From positions 20,685,001-20,749,000 of the forward strand of contig CM050659.1 of assembly GCA_027574665.1 (NCBI GenBank): a stretch of 64,000 nucleotides of DNA, written 5' to 3'. Under the pieces are notes generated by a model that saw only the letters and a program-made list of their open reading frames with translations, made no database searches and was not told the DNA's origin. Positions 51,401 through 63,900 of this stretch are shown one piece after another (the first letter of the stretch is position 1; each line of letters starts with the position of its first letter). This DNA comes from Rhynochetos jubatus (Eukaryota; Chordata; Aves; Eurypygiformes; Rhynochetidae). A program made the position numbers and the translations under genes.

Positions 51401-54182
51401 ACTGGAACAACTGTTTTGGTTGATTCTTATATGAATGAAGACAGAGATATTTGGTGGTCTGCTTATCATTGCCCACAAAAAAAAAAAAAAAAGAATTGCT
51501 TTATTCATTACTCTTAGTTGTACATAAAAAAGGAAACCCTTCATCATGTGTGAGATATGTTAATCCCGCACAGCAATACAACAGATTTTGACTTGCTGCG
51601 CATGTCAAACACACAAGCTGTGATCACATAAAAATTGCTCTGCCACCATAGTTCCTAAGTTACACTGTATAGGTCTTGCTCATTAATAAAATCATCACTA
51701 ACATTCAGTCAACACTAGGATAGTCAAGAACTTCTATCGTGGAGAATAACCAGCTTAGAAGTAAGCATTGCTACTCATTTTGGCACCCAGAAGCAGATGG
51801 AACAGTTCTGCCACCTCACGAGATATTAGAATAGTCACACCCCAAATCCTGTTAACATCTGTTAATCTCATTACAAAGAATGTGCATCTGTAATAAATGA
51901 ATTTCTAAGTCAAGCAGCTTCCCGCACATCTCCTATAACTATTGATTTGAAAGGCTGACAAATAATGTTTTATTCAGAGAAAAAAATAGTAACAAGCAAC
52001 ACAACACCCCCACCTGTCAGACATTTAAAAGTCTTAATGGATCAAACAGCTATCCTTTTGTTAGGATACAGATTTTCAGCTTGTGCATATCAGACACCAA
52101 ACATACAGATATCTACAAAAGTCTTCTTAAAACTAATATGGACTTACAGGTATTTAGACTCAGTTTAAGAGCTTTCTTACCGATTCCTCTATTTTTTTTT
52201 CTAAACTGGCTCTCAGCTGAGTTTTGCAGTTGTTACTAATGATTTGCATGTGTGTGAGAAGATAAATGGCCATGGTTAATTACGCAGTAACTGGTGAGAA
52301 TAATGTTGTATCTGTATTATCCACATGTGTCATTGAGAAAGACAATTTTATACACCAGACTAAGCAATTGATTAAGAAGAATCATCAGATCACTGAAGCT
52401 CATTTCAGCACAGTCATTTCAACAGACTCTGTCTGACAATTTCAGCACTTTGGGTTAACTTCTTTCCTCAAGCAGTTTTGCTGTTTTGAGGGGATAACTC
52501 AAGAGCAGAAAGGCTAGATCTTTACTGTCAAATGCATGATTGGTAGTGGGGGGGAGCAGTTATCATCATATACTGTACATAGAGGGGTTATCTTTCATTT
52601 ACAATGTTTCTTTTGGGTCAAAGCAATAGTCTCCATGCTAAAGCAGGTAAGCCTATCACCTCCTGGATAAATACAGTGATAGAGTTAAATTAATCTAGGT
52701 ATGTAGAAGATTCATCAATACAGTGAAAAAGACCTGGCAAACTTGCACTATTAGATTTACTACATCTGAGCTATTGCAGTGGCTTTACTTCTAAATTAAT
52801 GGTCTAATTGTACTGTCTCTAACACTATCAACAAGTCTTACAATTCCCTCTTTTTAAAACAAGGACTCAAAGTGGGATTCACTTTGGAAGCTACAAATGC
52901 AGGACAGGTGAATTTTTGCCATTGCCCTAATACTTCTGCGTTGATGAATATTCAGTGTTGACCCTTAGGTTTGCCAGTTGCCAACCGGGATGAAGAAATA
53001 GCTTTTCTGATTTATTTTTTAGCAGACCGCTACAATTTGAGAGTAGTGGTGGCTGCACTTATTACAGCTGACATATGTTTAAAAATGGTCCCAGCTGGGG
53101 GTCCTGAACATCTTCCACAATTAGAGCAGGCAAACGCAATAGCATCTATATTCCCCACAAGACAAAACATTTGGATTAGTTTTTTATTTCTAGACTGAAA
53201 CTAATTTGCACATATTGGACACTGATTTTGCATTAAGAAAAAGCAAGATTGAAGAAGCACATCTTGCATCTGGAGTGGAAGTTCTGTAATGACACTCAGA
53301 ATCTGTCCCACAGTCTACTACTATTCCCAAGGAACATCTGTTTCCTGAATAAATGGCTTTAACTCTTCCTAGAGAACATTCCATGTGTTTGGTCCTAGAA
53401 ATCACTATCACCTAATGGATATTAGAGCATACTGAATGCCTAAAAATAGAGTCTGAGAGTTTAAACTTGGTGATGTATCATGGGCAAGGAAGAATTCAGC
53501 ACAGAGAGGAATGTTAAGGGACTTGCTGATGTAACTTGCCTGACCTAGATATAATGGTGAAATCAACACAGAGTGACATTCTAAATGTCTGTAACATGTT
53601 TCTGTTTGAAGGAGTTATCCATATTAAAAAAAAAAAAAGAGAAAAAGGAAAAAAGAAAGATGCCTAGGAGCAATATATTAAAAATTAGGTTACATTAAAA
53701 AAAAAATATTTTTTGGAAGTGTTAATGCTTTTTATGTAGCAAATTGAATACAATATTATAAAGTCTTATGGTGCATGAAGCATGATTTACAATATCCCTT
53801 AAAGAGTAATATAAGCAGATGGATGATATTTTAGTGGCACTCTCTCCTATGTGCGATTCCAATTAAATAAAGAAATGAAATCTTTCCTGTCCTGTGACGT
53901 TATGACGATACAGATAACTGGACTATGCTGTGTCACAACCATTTAATACATCTTCCTATGGACTGTATATGTAAAATTTAGAGAAACACCTCCATCTATT
54001 ACTTAGAGAAATAGCATTCACATTTCAGATTAACTAAAGTATAAGAGTGAATCATCACCTGGAACATTTTTTTCTGAGGTTCTTTTATATAGATGCAAGA
54101 GAAAGCATAAAGACAATATCCAGAAAAAACATAATGAAATCCCCTATTTCTGTGGAATATATGGGCAGTGTGGAATTAGCCT
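48431..54182. other. AT-rich DNA, no gene supported
   Basis: Almost 6 kb without a supportable gene. The 75-codon open frame at 52971-53198 uses many ATA/TTA codons and has no neighbouring splice signals, so I leave it out. The stretch 49640-50090 keeps some CpG and TAAT-type motifs (see findings). Confidence 0.5.
51477..51492. repeat. Poly-A tract, 16 A
   Basis: Uninterrupted mononucleotide run. No retrogene or LINE is visible immediately upstream that would explain it as a poly-A tail. Confidence 0.95.
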
Positions 54183-54380
54183 ATGATCAAGCCACAGTAT
54201 CCCTCAAAAACCCTGAAGGGTTTTTCAGCACCAGAAGACACCTTTGCCTTCTCCCAGTTCTCTGCTGCTCTCCTGATTGCAATGCTCTTTCTGCTGGTGC
54301 TCTGTTACTTCTTGACAAGGAAAAGCAAAATCCCAAACCCCAGGCATCAGCAGATGCAACAAGCTGCCAATCGCTCTTGA
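54183..54380 (+). CDS. Putative single-pass membrane microprotein or terminal exon
   Basis: I do not recognise this protein. The open frame, from the ATG at 54183 to the TGA at 54378, encodes 65 residues. Residues 26-44 (FSAALLIAMLFLLVLCYFL) form one clean transmembrane helix. It is followed at once by TRKSK and a basic, glutamine-rich tail (about residues 45-65), as expected for an N-out/C-in membrane protein. Codons in this stretch favour C and G at third positions (CTC, CTG, GCC, TTC, CCC), unlike the AT-rich surroundings. Two acceptor-like sites exist: 'tttttcag' (exon from 54229) and 'tttgccttctcccag' (exon from 54253). The coding part may therefore be the last exon of a longer gene instead of a self-contained ORF; the Kozak context of the ATG is weak. 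A donor-like 'agaag|gtaagg' lies downstream at about 54477. There is no signal peptide. It could still be a chance hydrophobic frame. Confidence 0.35.
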   Translation: MIKPQYPSKTLKGFSAPEDTFAFSQFSAALLIAMLFLLVLCYFLTRKSKIPNPRHQQMQQAANRS

Positions 54381-54998
54381 GGCAATTCATCAACACACAC
54401 GTTTACACCCAGCACCAATATGCTTTGTGGTCACATTTGCAGCATGAGTGGGTGACTCAATAGCATCAGCCCAGAAGGTAAGGTCTAATGTAGAAACAGG
54501 ACTTCTCAAAAGGAGGCACAGAACCCCAGTTGGTTTAGAAGTCTTCTGCCAGTGCAGGCTTTTCCTTACAGATAAATATCTCTTTGGAAGGGAATATGAC
54601 AGATTCGTTTTTCTAAGATTTACACGGTAAGAATACTCCACTTCAACCTTTTAAGTTCAAAACTTCCATAAAAACCGGTTCTATTCACTTTTCAAAATTA
54701 TATTAGTAGTTTATGTTTATGATCATAATAATTTCACTGTCACATTCCCGCTACAAGCCCTCTCAGGAAATACATATTTATGTATTTCTATATATTTATA
54801 CAGGTATTATAAAGATCATAAGGACACTTATATTTTTGTACAGAATTTTGTCTATACCTATTCTACATTTCTATAGACTATACAGAATACGTAACTAAAG
54901 ATTTCTCTCTATATATACACATGAAAGTTAGTAAAACCAAAACATCTCACAAACCCAGGAGGAGGCAGATTAAACTGAGACTTATCTTACCTTTTCTT

Positions 54999-55066
54999 AA
55001 AACAAACAAACAAACAAACAACACCAAACAAAACAAAAAAAAAAAAACACCCACACAACAACAAAG
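54999..55066. repeat. (AAAC)n and A-rich tract
   Basis: Five or six AAAC units run into A- and CA-rich sequence with a 13-A run. Confidence 0.93.
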
Positions 55067-55718
55067 ATTTAAAATCCTGAGACATTAAAATACAAGCAGA
55101 ATGATTTAGTATCTGTAAGGTCTATTGCATGGTGGGGACATCAGTTCAGTTGCAGATGATATACTTCAGTAGATAAAATGTCCTTTTGTCATTTAAGATT
55201 TTTAATAAAATTCTCTTTTTGCTTACTGTGCATGCAAGATGCTGTAACTCTTCTGACACCTTGGATACTGAAATTTTAGTGAAAAATGCAAAGACAGCTC
55301 TCGGTGCTTCACACAGTCTCAGTGAAAAAAGTGAGTTTGGTTTTGCTACTGACTTGTTCATTAAGTTTGCCAACTTTATTTTTCTTAGTTTCTACACACA
55401 GATTTGGGGGTTACTTTCCCATCATATCCCATGAAAATGTCATAAGGTTTAATAAAATAAGAATTGTAAAATGTTTTATGATTTGGATGAAAACCACTAC
55501 AGAACCATAAACACCTCATGCGTAGAAAAGCTGAGTATCAGCGTGGGATACTCCCTTCTTTAGCATCTGCTATGTTGAAGTACTCCTACTGACCACCAGT
55601 ACTCCTACTAATTGCAACACTTCTCTCTCGCTGCAAGGATCACACTTTCTTTCTATACCAGACAAGTGTTTCCTGGGTATTTCTGAGTTCCTCTTTCTTT
55701 TCAGGTACAATGTCACAA

Positions 55719-55757
55719 TAATAATATTCTAGAATATTATTAATAATAATAATATTC
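55719..55757. repeat. 24-bp perfect palindrome followed by (TAA)n
   Basis: Positions 55719-55742 form a perfect palindrome centred on 'ctag' between 55730 and 55731 (half-site 'taataatattct'). It runs directly into TAA units and a second 'aatatt'. AT-rich palindromes like this can form cruciforms and are prone to deletion. Confidence 0.92.
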
Positions 55758-55892
55758 ATAGGAAGTCTAAAATAGGGAAAGCAACTCAAAAAGTTTAGGA
55801 CTGGCTTATAATCATCTGCTCTGAGATAACTTGATTCAAACTTACATAAATCTAGTGACTGTGGAGAGACAGACCTCTAATCTTGCACTGGG

Positions 55893-55960
55893 GGAGAAAA
55901 AAAACACAAAAAAAACCCAAACCACCACATCACAAAACCAACAAAAAAAACTAAAAACCT
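55893..55960. repeat. A-rich low-complexity tract
   Basis: Runs of 8 A separated by C, with an accacca-type section. Simple repeat. Confidence 0.88.
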
Positions 55961-58900
55961 ACCATCACTGACATTAATGAGATCAGAAGCAAATTCATAT
56001 GTTGCTCATGATTTGAACACCTGAAGACCAAACTGGTGACAGTTCAGAGAAACCAATTACTTCTTTTCTTCTCTCTGACAACATTTCCTATTGTATTACA
56101 TAATTTCCTATGTTGCTTCATTTTACAAGGAACAGTGGGCAACTGGCCTGATAATACTTCCTTGTCCCTGCAATTGACACTGGTTTACATAGGATTCACA
56201 CAGCTAAAAAGGAAGACATGACAACACCGAAACACTGTGTAAAAAGCACTGCTGTAAAAATAGTTCTCCAACTATGTGTATCCTACAACATGAAATATAT
56301 TTATAGAATCGAAAGTAGCATTTAGTACAATATTTTTAACAGAAAAATAAAGGAGAAAAGCAGAAGACTACGTCTAAACTATTTCGAATTGTCAGATATC
56401 ATGAAAAGTTGGAAATTTCTTCAATTTTTTAAGTATCAAACTATGCTCTTTTTTCTTGTATGGATGATAAATTGCTAAGTGCTGCATCACATATCTCTCT
56501 GCATTTAGTTACACAACAGCTGTCAAAGACTGTATGCAGTTCTGAAAAGGTGATGAAATTCCACTTTTTGAAATGACCGTTTGCTGCAAGAGACACTTAA
56601 CATTTTCTTTTCCTCTACGTGAAAGTCATTGTTGAGATACTAGATATAAATAGACCTGGCTTTGTACACTAGATGCTCATCCTTTCTTCTTCCCTGTGAT
56701 TCTGCCCACTGAATGAGCACTTTGCTGAAGCAATTCAAGAAGTGTCATGAAATCAAACATTCTCCTATCTCTCTACTTTTAAAAATAATAATGGTTTTGG
56801 TTATAATTTTTCAATATGTTTCCATCTACTGCGGTAAGCAAACAATTTTTTTGGATTATGTTCTTGTGTTAGAGCTGGTTGCCTTTACTTTGGAAGTTTC
56901 AAATGGGAGTTTGGGGACTGGGGTTTCTTTAATTCCTCTAAAGTCAGTTAATGTTAAAATTACATTTTGTGTTAAAAAAAGAAAACTATCTCAGTAGATA
57001 TTCAGATGGTGAAAAACCATCATCCTACCAGGCCAGGCCCCATTTGAATGTTTTTCTGTTCCAATAAAAAGGCTCATAATCTCCTGAGAATACATTTGAC
57101 TTCAGTGTTTTTTCATTCCCTTACAAAAGAAAAAAATATAATCATAATTTTGCAGACAAGATAGTGTCAAAACATGGTGAAAAGAGGTAACTCATCCCAA
57201 AATGGTACAAATAAACAAAAGTTAAGGTCTTCTACTCACCCTGAAAGCAGTAGAAATTAAACTGTTAGACATATGCACTGCTACACTAACCTTCCACCAA
57301 AGAGGATTAAGGACAGCAAATCACCACTCACACCCAGAGTTATGTCCTCTAAAATTTTAAAAGCTTAAGCTAAATATTTGCATTGAGAGAACATCAGTGT
57401 TGAGAATATTCATGGTTCTGATAATATTATTTAAAGAGCTTCCCCAGTAGCAAGGCATAAATACATATGACAGCTCCTGATACATTGCTGGCTGTAAACC
57501 AACTTTGATGACAATCGCTAGCATGATTCCCACATAAGGTGATTTGGAAAACTGATAGGCAAACAATCTAGTACACACTTACATCATTGAACATTTAAGG
57601 CTAAAAACTAGAAGAGGCAAATCTTAGATAACAAAATACACAGGAATTTACTTAGACAAAAAGTGAAAGACATTTTATACACGATAGTTGCTTTGTCTAC
57701 TTCTGTTATTATAGACATTAAAGGCATACCACTACAACATGGATACATGAAAGTGTAAGTGATGTTTAAGAACAGAGTAAACATCAAAAGATGGTTTTAT
57801 CCAAAAGTAATTATTTTTTAGAAATAGGTTTTCTCTTATTTTCACATCTACTACAAGATCAGAATGTTCTTGAGTGGTTGAGACTTCCCTAACTCCACAA
57901 GCAGAAATCAGACATTGATACCCGTTCTCTTGCTCATTACTACCTAACTAGAATATGATATGGGATAGTAAAACTCCCAGAATTCATCTTTTGCTTTATC
58001 TGTACAAGCTATGTTTTATGCACATGGAAACCGTATAAAGAATTCTCTTATTGTCATACACTCCTGTGCTCAGGCTGCATCCTCTTCCTACGAGTTACCC
58101 CAGGTGGCTGCCTACTGGGCCCCTGCCAAGCTGGGGTACTGGGAGCAGAGACACAGCATCTAAATGTGTTTATATGAAATTTCTCCTCCTCTTCTAAATT
58201 CCTTTTTCTGACACATGTATGTCCAGTCTCTGTGGTTTTCCAAATTTCTTTCTGTAGTCCACTTTAGTCTTCTTACTCCTTGCATTTTTACACAATTTCT
58301 ATCTCCATTTAACTAAAAATATATTTACCAGCTACATCCATTTCATATTCCTCATTTTACGTCACACAGTTTTATTCCCACTAAGTTGAACAGAAAGTTC
58401 ATTGTTGCTTCAGGAAGATCAGCCACGTGTTAGGCAAATCTGGAAGAGACATTCTGCCAGTCCTTGTAGACTTTGCAGAAATGTACACATTTTAGGAATG
58501 CATGTAAGTAAGAACACTTCAGACTTTCTATGCCTTCTACAGAATTGTACCACTTACATTCCTAACTTTCTGGGATTCATTTTCAGACTGAAAATTGTTG
58601 CATTTATGACAGTAAATAAGCTACGATGATGTATATAAACTGATGAACTAGCTCATATCACCTCCTCAGTAGAGTCTTCATCTTTGTTGCAAAGATGCTA
58701 TTAGTAAAAGATTTTCACATAAGAGTTCTTAGTTTGTTGTGTAATAAATGTTTTTATTAATAATGTTATTATACTCAGTATAAGAGTATAAACCAATCTA
58801 ATATTCAGCATTTGCTAGCTTCTGTACAGAGCTAGATGCTAAAATTAACAAAGAAAATATATCCCAAAAATGTATAACATGCATTCTACATGTCAGATTT

Positions 58901-59972
58901 TAGCCAAGACTTAGAAAAGGGAGAATGGATTCATTGTTTTGATTTCTTTCCTTTTTGATTTTTTTGGATGCTAGCCAAAACACAGAAAGAGCAACACTAG
59001 AGTCTCTCAGCAATGTTAAAAGTTGTTTGGCATAAATTTCTGGGACTAGGATCAATGTTTGAAACAGCCAACACTGCTAGCAGCACTGCGAATAAGTTGA
59101 AAACATGACATTTTAAGTTTTGAAAATATTTTTTTTTAACGCCAGAGACTTGTATATTATGGTATATTTCTGTACTACTTTCTTACGTCATTTTGGGATC
59201 TCAAAGAAACACCTACTATGTGCATTTTCTAGAGATGAAAAAATGACATCAAAATCAAAGCATGATGTGGGTGGGTACAGCCATGTTATAAGAAACTCAA
59301 AGTTACACTTCAGTCATTGAGATTGGAAGGTACTCATGTTCACATCCACACTAAGGAATAAGCCTCACATTTAAAAGTAAAAAAACACCAGCCAAAAAGC
59401 AGTCAGTTATCTATCTAGGCTAATCTTCAGTAAAAGAGTGTGTTTTAAATAGCAATTTTGACATTATTCTTCATTACAGTGATGCCATTTAAACTAAAAT
59501 GATACAAAAAAAACCACCCCAAACTAAGATAATTCACTCCAGGGTAACCATACTTCATAAGTGAACCTACTGTTTTTCAGGAATAATTGTGCTTTCTCTC
59601 TTCTGCCCCCCTTCACCCCAGGCAAATATGTCTCCTATGACCACTCAATTTGAAAATGCTACATTCTGCTATATTATCTGAGGAACAAAAATACTTTATC
59701 TGGGCTTACTGCTTTTATTCAACACCCAGAACAATCTATGTCTATTCCTTTAAGCTCCTTTGGATGTGAAAAAATATGGTTACATAAATCTTTGTAATCC
59801 TGACGGGAGGATAGCATATAAAGAGTTTACTGGCATTAGGATTAAGTCTAGTGTATTACAGTACAATCTTTAATCTCCTAAAATCTACCTCCCCATTCCA
59901 AGCTGTTTTGTACTCTTAGATGAGGCTTTGGAAATAGGACACAGCTGGCAACAGGGAGAGAAAGAAACACTT

Positions 59973-60002
59973 AAAAAAAAAAGAAAAGAAAAAGAAAGAA
60001 AA
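59973..60002. repeat. Polypurine (A/G) tract
   Basis: Ten A followed by AAAG/AAAAG units, pure purine over 30 bases. It lies about 75 bases upstream of the candidate exon at 60077. A similar tract is at 53626-53660. Confidence 0.92.
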
Positions 60003-60057
60003 TGAACAATTGGTGAAACCACTCATGAGCTGACTTAACACAGTGACTTGCTCACTG

Positions 60058-60076
60058 GATTGTTTTATTCATTTAG
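60058..60076 (+). promoter_or_regulatory. Predicted 3' splice site (acceptor)
   Basis: 'ttgttttattcatttag' (60060-60076) is a pyrimidine-rich tract ending in TAG. A plausible branch-point sequence 'ctcac' lies just before it (60051-60055). It defines the start of the candidate exon at 60077 with intron phase 1. Confidence 0.5.
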
Positions 60077-60507
60077 AAATGACAAAAACTGGAAGAAATC
60101 CTTGTAACAGAAATTCCGAGGAAACAAAATCACCGAAGTCTGAACCCAAGGAAGTTACCAATGTGGACCAAAATCAGCCTGAAAACAAGACACAAGAGTG
60201 TTGCTTGGGTTTTATATTCATTAAGATCAATGAATCTTATGAATGTGTCTTAAGCAGCCAGGAAAAAATGAAAACCACCCCATACTGCAATAGACTTCTG
60301 TTCTCTTTTGATAAAACCGTATGGAATAGAAACACTGATGAGGTCATATATTACTTGAAAGAAAAATGTAGCAAAAAGTTATTATTAGGCATGTTTCTGA
60401 GGAATACCACAGTTCCACAGTTTGCACTCGTGACTTCCCAGTCAAATAATTTTCCGTTTAGCTACACAGGGCCTCTGCTGAGCTTCAAAAGGCCACAAGT
60501 AGCGTAG
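60077..60507 (+). CDS. Putative terminal coding exon of an unrecognised gene
   Basis: I do not recognise the product. The exon starts after a good acceptor (AG at 60075-60076), with two bases completing a split codon, and stays open for 142 codons to TAG at 60505-60507. The first in-frame ATG (60079) directly follows the acceptor; the frame upstream of it has only a GTG, so this is better read as a last exon than as a free ORF. The encoded segment begins hydrophilic and disordered-looking (residues about 1-45, rich in N, K, E, P). It then becomes a mixed hydrophobic/charged region typical of a folded domain, with recognisable landmarks CCLGFIFIKINESYECVL, PYCNRLLFSFDKTVW, EVIYYLKEKCSKKLLLGMFL and PFSYTGPLLSFKRPQ. 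There is no transmembrane segment or signal peptide. Codon use looks coding, with no biased runs. A 3' UTR-like stretch and AATAAA follow. Alternatives: a lineage-specific or decayed gene, or chance. Confidence 0.5.
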
Positions 60508-60930
60508 CTCAGTAACTAATGCCCAGGCCTGACTGGGAGAGATACCGGAGCACGGATTCCTAACTCCTCACCTTGGCTGAATCAGTTCACTCAGTTTTCT
60601 TTTGCACTGCTGTGTGTTCAGGAAAGCATATATGCTTACAACTAAATGTAAACATTTCTTAAAGGACTCCTGTGACCAATGGCATTTAAATATGTGATTA
60701 AATGATAACCTAATTAGGACCTTAAACAGTAAATACAGATTACATGTTTATGCTGGATCTGGGAAAAAGAATTCCCTTGCTCCTCTTCTGTGGCTGAAAT
60801 CCATAAGCACTGGAGCATCACGCTTGGAAACAAATCAAAAATTCTTCTGCTCTGAAGTGATACTTAAATTTTGAATCTGAAAGCACTGTTTGTAAAGTTC
60901 TGAATGCAATAAAGTTTTAGTCATCAGTAC
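60508..60930 (+). other. Putative 3' UTR with poly(A) signal
   Basis: About 400 bases after the stop codon there is a canonical AATAAA (60908-60913), in 'gaatgcaataaagttttag', followed by a T/GT-rich stretch ('ttttag', 'acatttgtgcc'). This is a reasonable cleavage and polyadenylation site near 60930. It supports the idea that 60077-60507 is a terminal exon transcribed on the plus strand. Confidence 0.42.
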
Positions 60931-63900
60931 TAACATTTGTGCCTACTAGGGACACTGTCAGCATGATTTTTTTTTTTCCCTTTCCCGTTTTTAATTTAAA
61001 TGGGGATGCATACTTTTCTATATTTGGGATTGTTTCATCTGCCTTTGTCAAGCTTTAAATATACTAGGGCTTCTTAAGAGCTAAATATGAGCCACAATAC
61101 ACAGAATTATGTTTATCTGATAAAGTTATGCAAATAATTTTGCAAAAACTGATATTCATCAGTATTTCACCTATGAGGGAAGTTAATTTTTAAGCATTTC
61201 CAGCACTGAAGAGAAATATTAGCATAAAGCAATCATGGTATTGCAGAATCTAGAAGATAGTAAAATAATAGTGTTTCTTTCTTATTTAGTAGTTTGCATT
61301 TCCAAAGCACTACACAATCATGAACAAATTAATCTAAGGCTTACACTGAATTTTACTGATAAAGACATTAAAAGCCTTTAGCAAATGTTTAATTGAAATA
61401 ACTGCTGCACATTAATTCCAAGAAACTTGTTTTAGTATCATAGAGATTTAGCAAACACCTAATGAGAATGAACTCAATATGTCCCCGTGCACAGAATCTT
61501 GTGCGTGCTCTTCTTGAGTCTCAGCTAGCAAGAAACTGCTTTGAAATTACATCTTGGGAGCAAATGAGGGGCACATTAAGAACTGAAAGAACCTAATCAT
61601 ACACTGTGCCATAGAGAATGAGCAGAAACCAGAGTCTTTAAGGCTTTCTTTTAGCTGATGGCATAACTTTCCATGGAGGGGGAAAAAAAAAAAAATCACT
61701 TTGTCCTATCAGTAGTTCTGAATTTGACTCTGAAATCCAAAGGTTTGTCCTCTCTAAAGCAAAAGTAACTGCCACCTATTTCTGTGGTCACCCCCCCACC
61801 AGGATAGTAAGTAGATTCTAACAACAGTAAAACCTTGCAGAGGATAAGTACTTACTTTCATGCCATCACAAAATAAAAATGATACGCAACAGCAAAACTT
61901 ACTAGACGATGTGAAGTGGATTCATTCCTCTTAGTAGATATACAAATGCAAATGTTTGCCTTAGTTCTAGAGACATGAACACTTAAGTTACCCTGCCTTA
62001 CATTATGCTAATAATTTCTATCCTAAATGAAGTCAGAGAAAGTATTTGTCACCAACTCCAATGGGACTCCAATTTCTTTAATATATTTAGCATATATAAA
62101 ATTGACTAATTTCACTAAGTCAAATTCTTAAACCCACAATGATTAATTTTATTTTCAACATTTTTATGAAAGCAGAAAAAGAAAACAACTGATAACACGT
62201 ATACATATTCATAAAACACTACCATGGGAGAATTAAAACTGCATAAATTGTGAAGAAATGTTGAATTGTGGGGTGGGGTTAAAGCAACTTCACATTAGTG
62301 ATATATCCTATGGTGGCTTTCATTATCGATTCTCTGTCAACATCATGTTAGTTCTTTTCTAAATTAGTTCTGTGGCTTGAACTTGAAAAGATCGTGATGC
62401 AGAGTCCACAGGTTCATTCTAATTGCTGTTTTTCCTGGTGGACTGCACCACGCCAACCTGTCACTCATCGACATCATTTGTCTGTGAACAGACTTAATTA
62501 AACACCTCAAATCCAATTTCTTTGATCCTTTCACTATTAAAAAACCCACATACACTCCGTCAGCTATGAAGAGTTTTCTAAAGAAAAGTCCTTAACATAG
62601 TCATTGGCATTATTCTCTACTGTTGAAGAAATGGAGAATTCAAAACCAAGAAGATTAATTAGGAAAATAAAATAGTCCTAGAGACAACAAAGAATTTGTT
62701 AACTCCTAAATATTCAGTAGAAGATTAAAGAATGACTCACAGCACCTACACCTCTTTATTTTTCCCCTCTTCTTCAGATAAGATCTTCAATATGCAGCGT
62801 AGGCTTGACTTGAATATAAATTTATTTTCCTTCAGATTTAAACAGGTAATTGCCTTTTTTTATCTTCCCTGTGTCTGAAAGAGGGTGTTTTCAGCGTCCT
62901 TTTTTATGACTTAAATATCTGGCACATTGGTAGAAATGGTTAAAGTGAAAATACCTCAAATATAAACGTGCAGGTTTTATGCGAATAATTCACAAGGTGC
63001 TTTTGCTTTCTCTTCTTAACAAAATTTCTTTAAATTTAGACTTTATTTATTAAATTGTTTTCAAATGACACTCATGTCTAGTCTTAGAATTTCATTTGCA
63101 AAGTCTTTTGCATTTTAAAAGAGAGCAAATCTCACAGCGTTGTGACACAGACGATCCTGCATTTGATGGGTATATCATCCATCAACAAGTTTGTATCATG
63201 AGGACATTTAAAGAAGAAATGCACCAAGGTTTCAGAATTACTTTGAACTTCTAAAGCGGTGTTCAAATATTGCCACAATGTGTTCCGTCATTAGAATTTA
63301 GATCCTTCACGCCTTAAGAACCTAAAAGTTTACTTTCACCCTTGATGCAGCAAATAATGTAAGCCACCTTAAAACACAATAGTAATCAATCCAGGCAAGA
63401 CAAACAGTGCGGGCATGTAATCGTTGTAACGCTCTTTCTTTGGGTTTATATCACCTTTAAGAAATATAAAGTACACGACAGTGTCAAAAAAAGCAAAGTA
63501 ATGAAACACAATTGAGCTCTGCTGTCAGGACAGCCAGACTCATCCTGTGTCACTCCTAGTGCCACAGAGACATTTCCTTCAACACTCAAAACCATGTGGT
63601 ATCTCTATAACTAACATATCTTCCTCATACAAACATATAAGTTAGCTCTTTATAATACTGGTAAATCTTTCTGTGTGCAAAAGTTTTATTAACCTGCACG
63701 TCACTGGGATTAAAAAAAAAAAAAAACACCACACAAAAATTAAAAAAAAAGGCCCCCCCCCCCATGTAAAACAATTCTTCTCAATACAATATTTTATATG
63801 AATGAAAGACAGTCCCTGGAATAAGGGAGCAGAAGTGCCTGAATTCGTCCAGCTTCAAAGTCCTATTGCAGGTGATGGTTTTGCTGCATGGCTGTGATAC

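Larger units (their letters stand above)
54381..60042. other. AT-rich DNA, no gene supported
   Basis: Sequence between the two candidate exons. AATAAA hexamers near 55204 and 55448 could serve the upstream candidate but are common by chance in such DNA. A GC-richer patch at 58060-58160 has no defined exon structure. Simple repeats are listed separately. Confidence 0.45.

Noticed and set aside
52971..53198. 75-codon plus-strand frame with a helical-looking middle
   Set aside because: Codon use matches AT-rich background; no recognisable family.
54047..54463. 138-codon plus-strand frame overlapping the membrane-protein candidate
   Set aside because: The other frame in the same place has the better transmembrane signature and codon bias; this one is probably its shadow plus chance.
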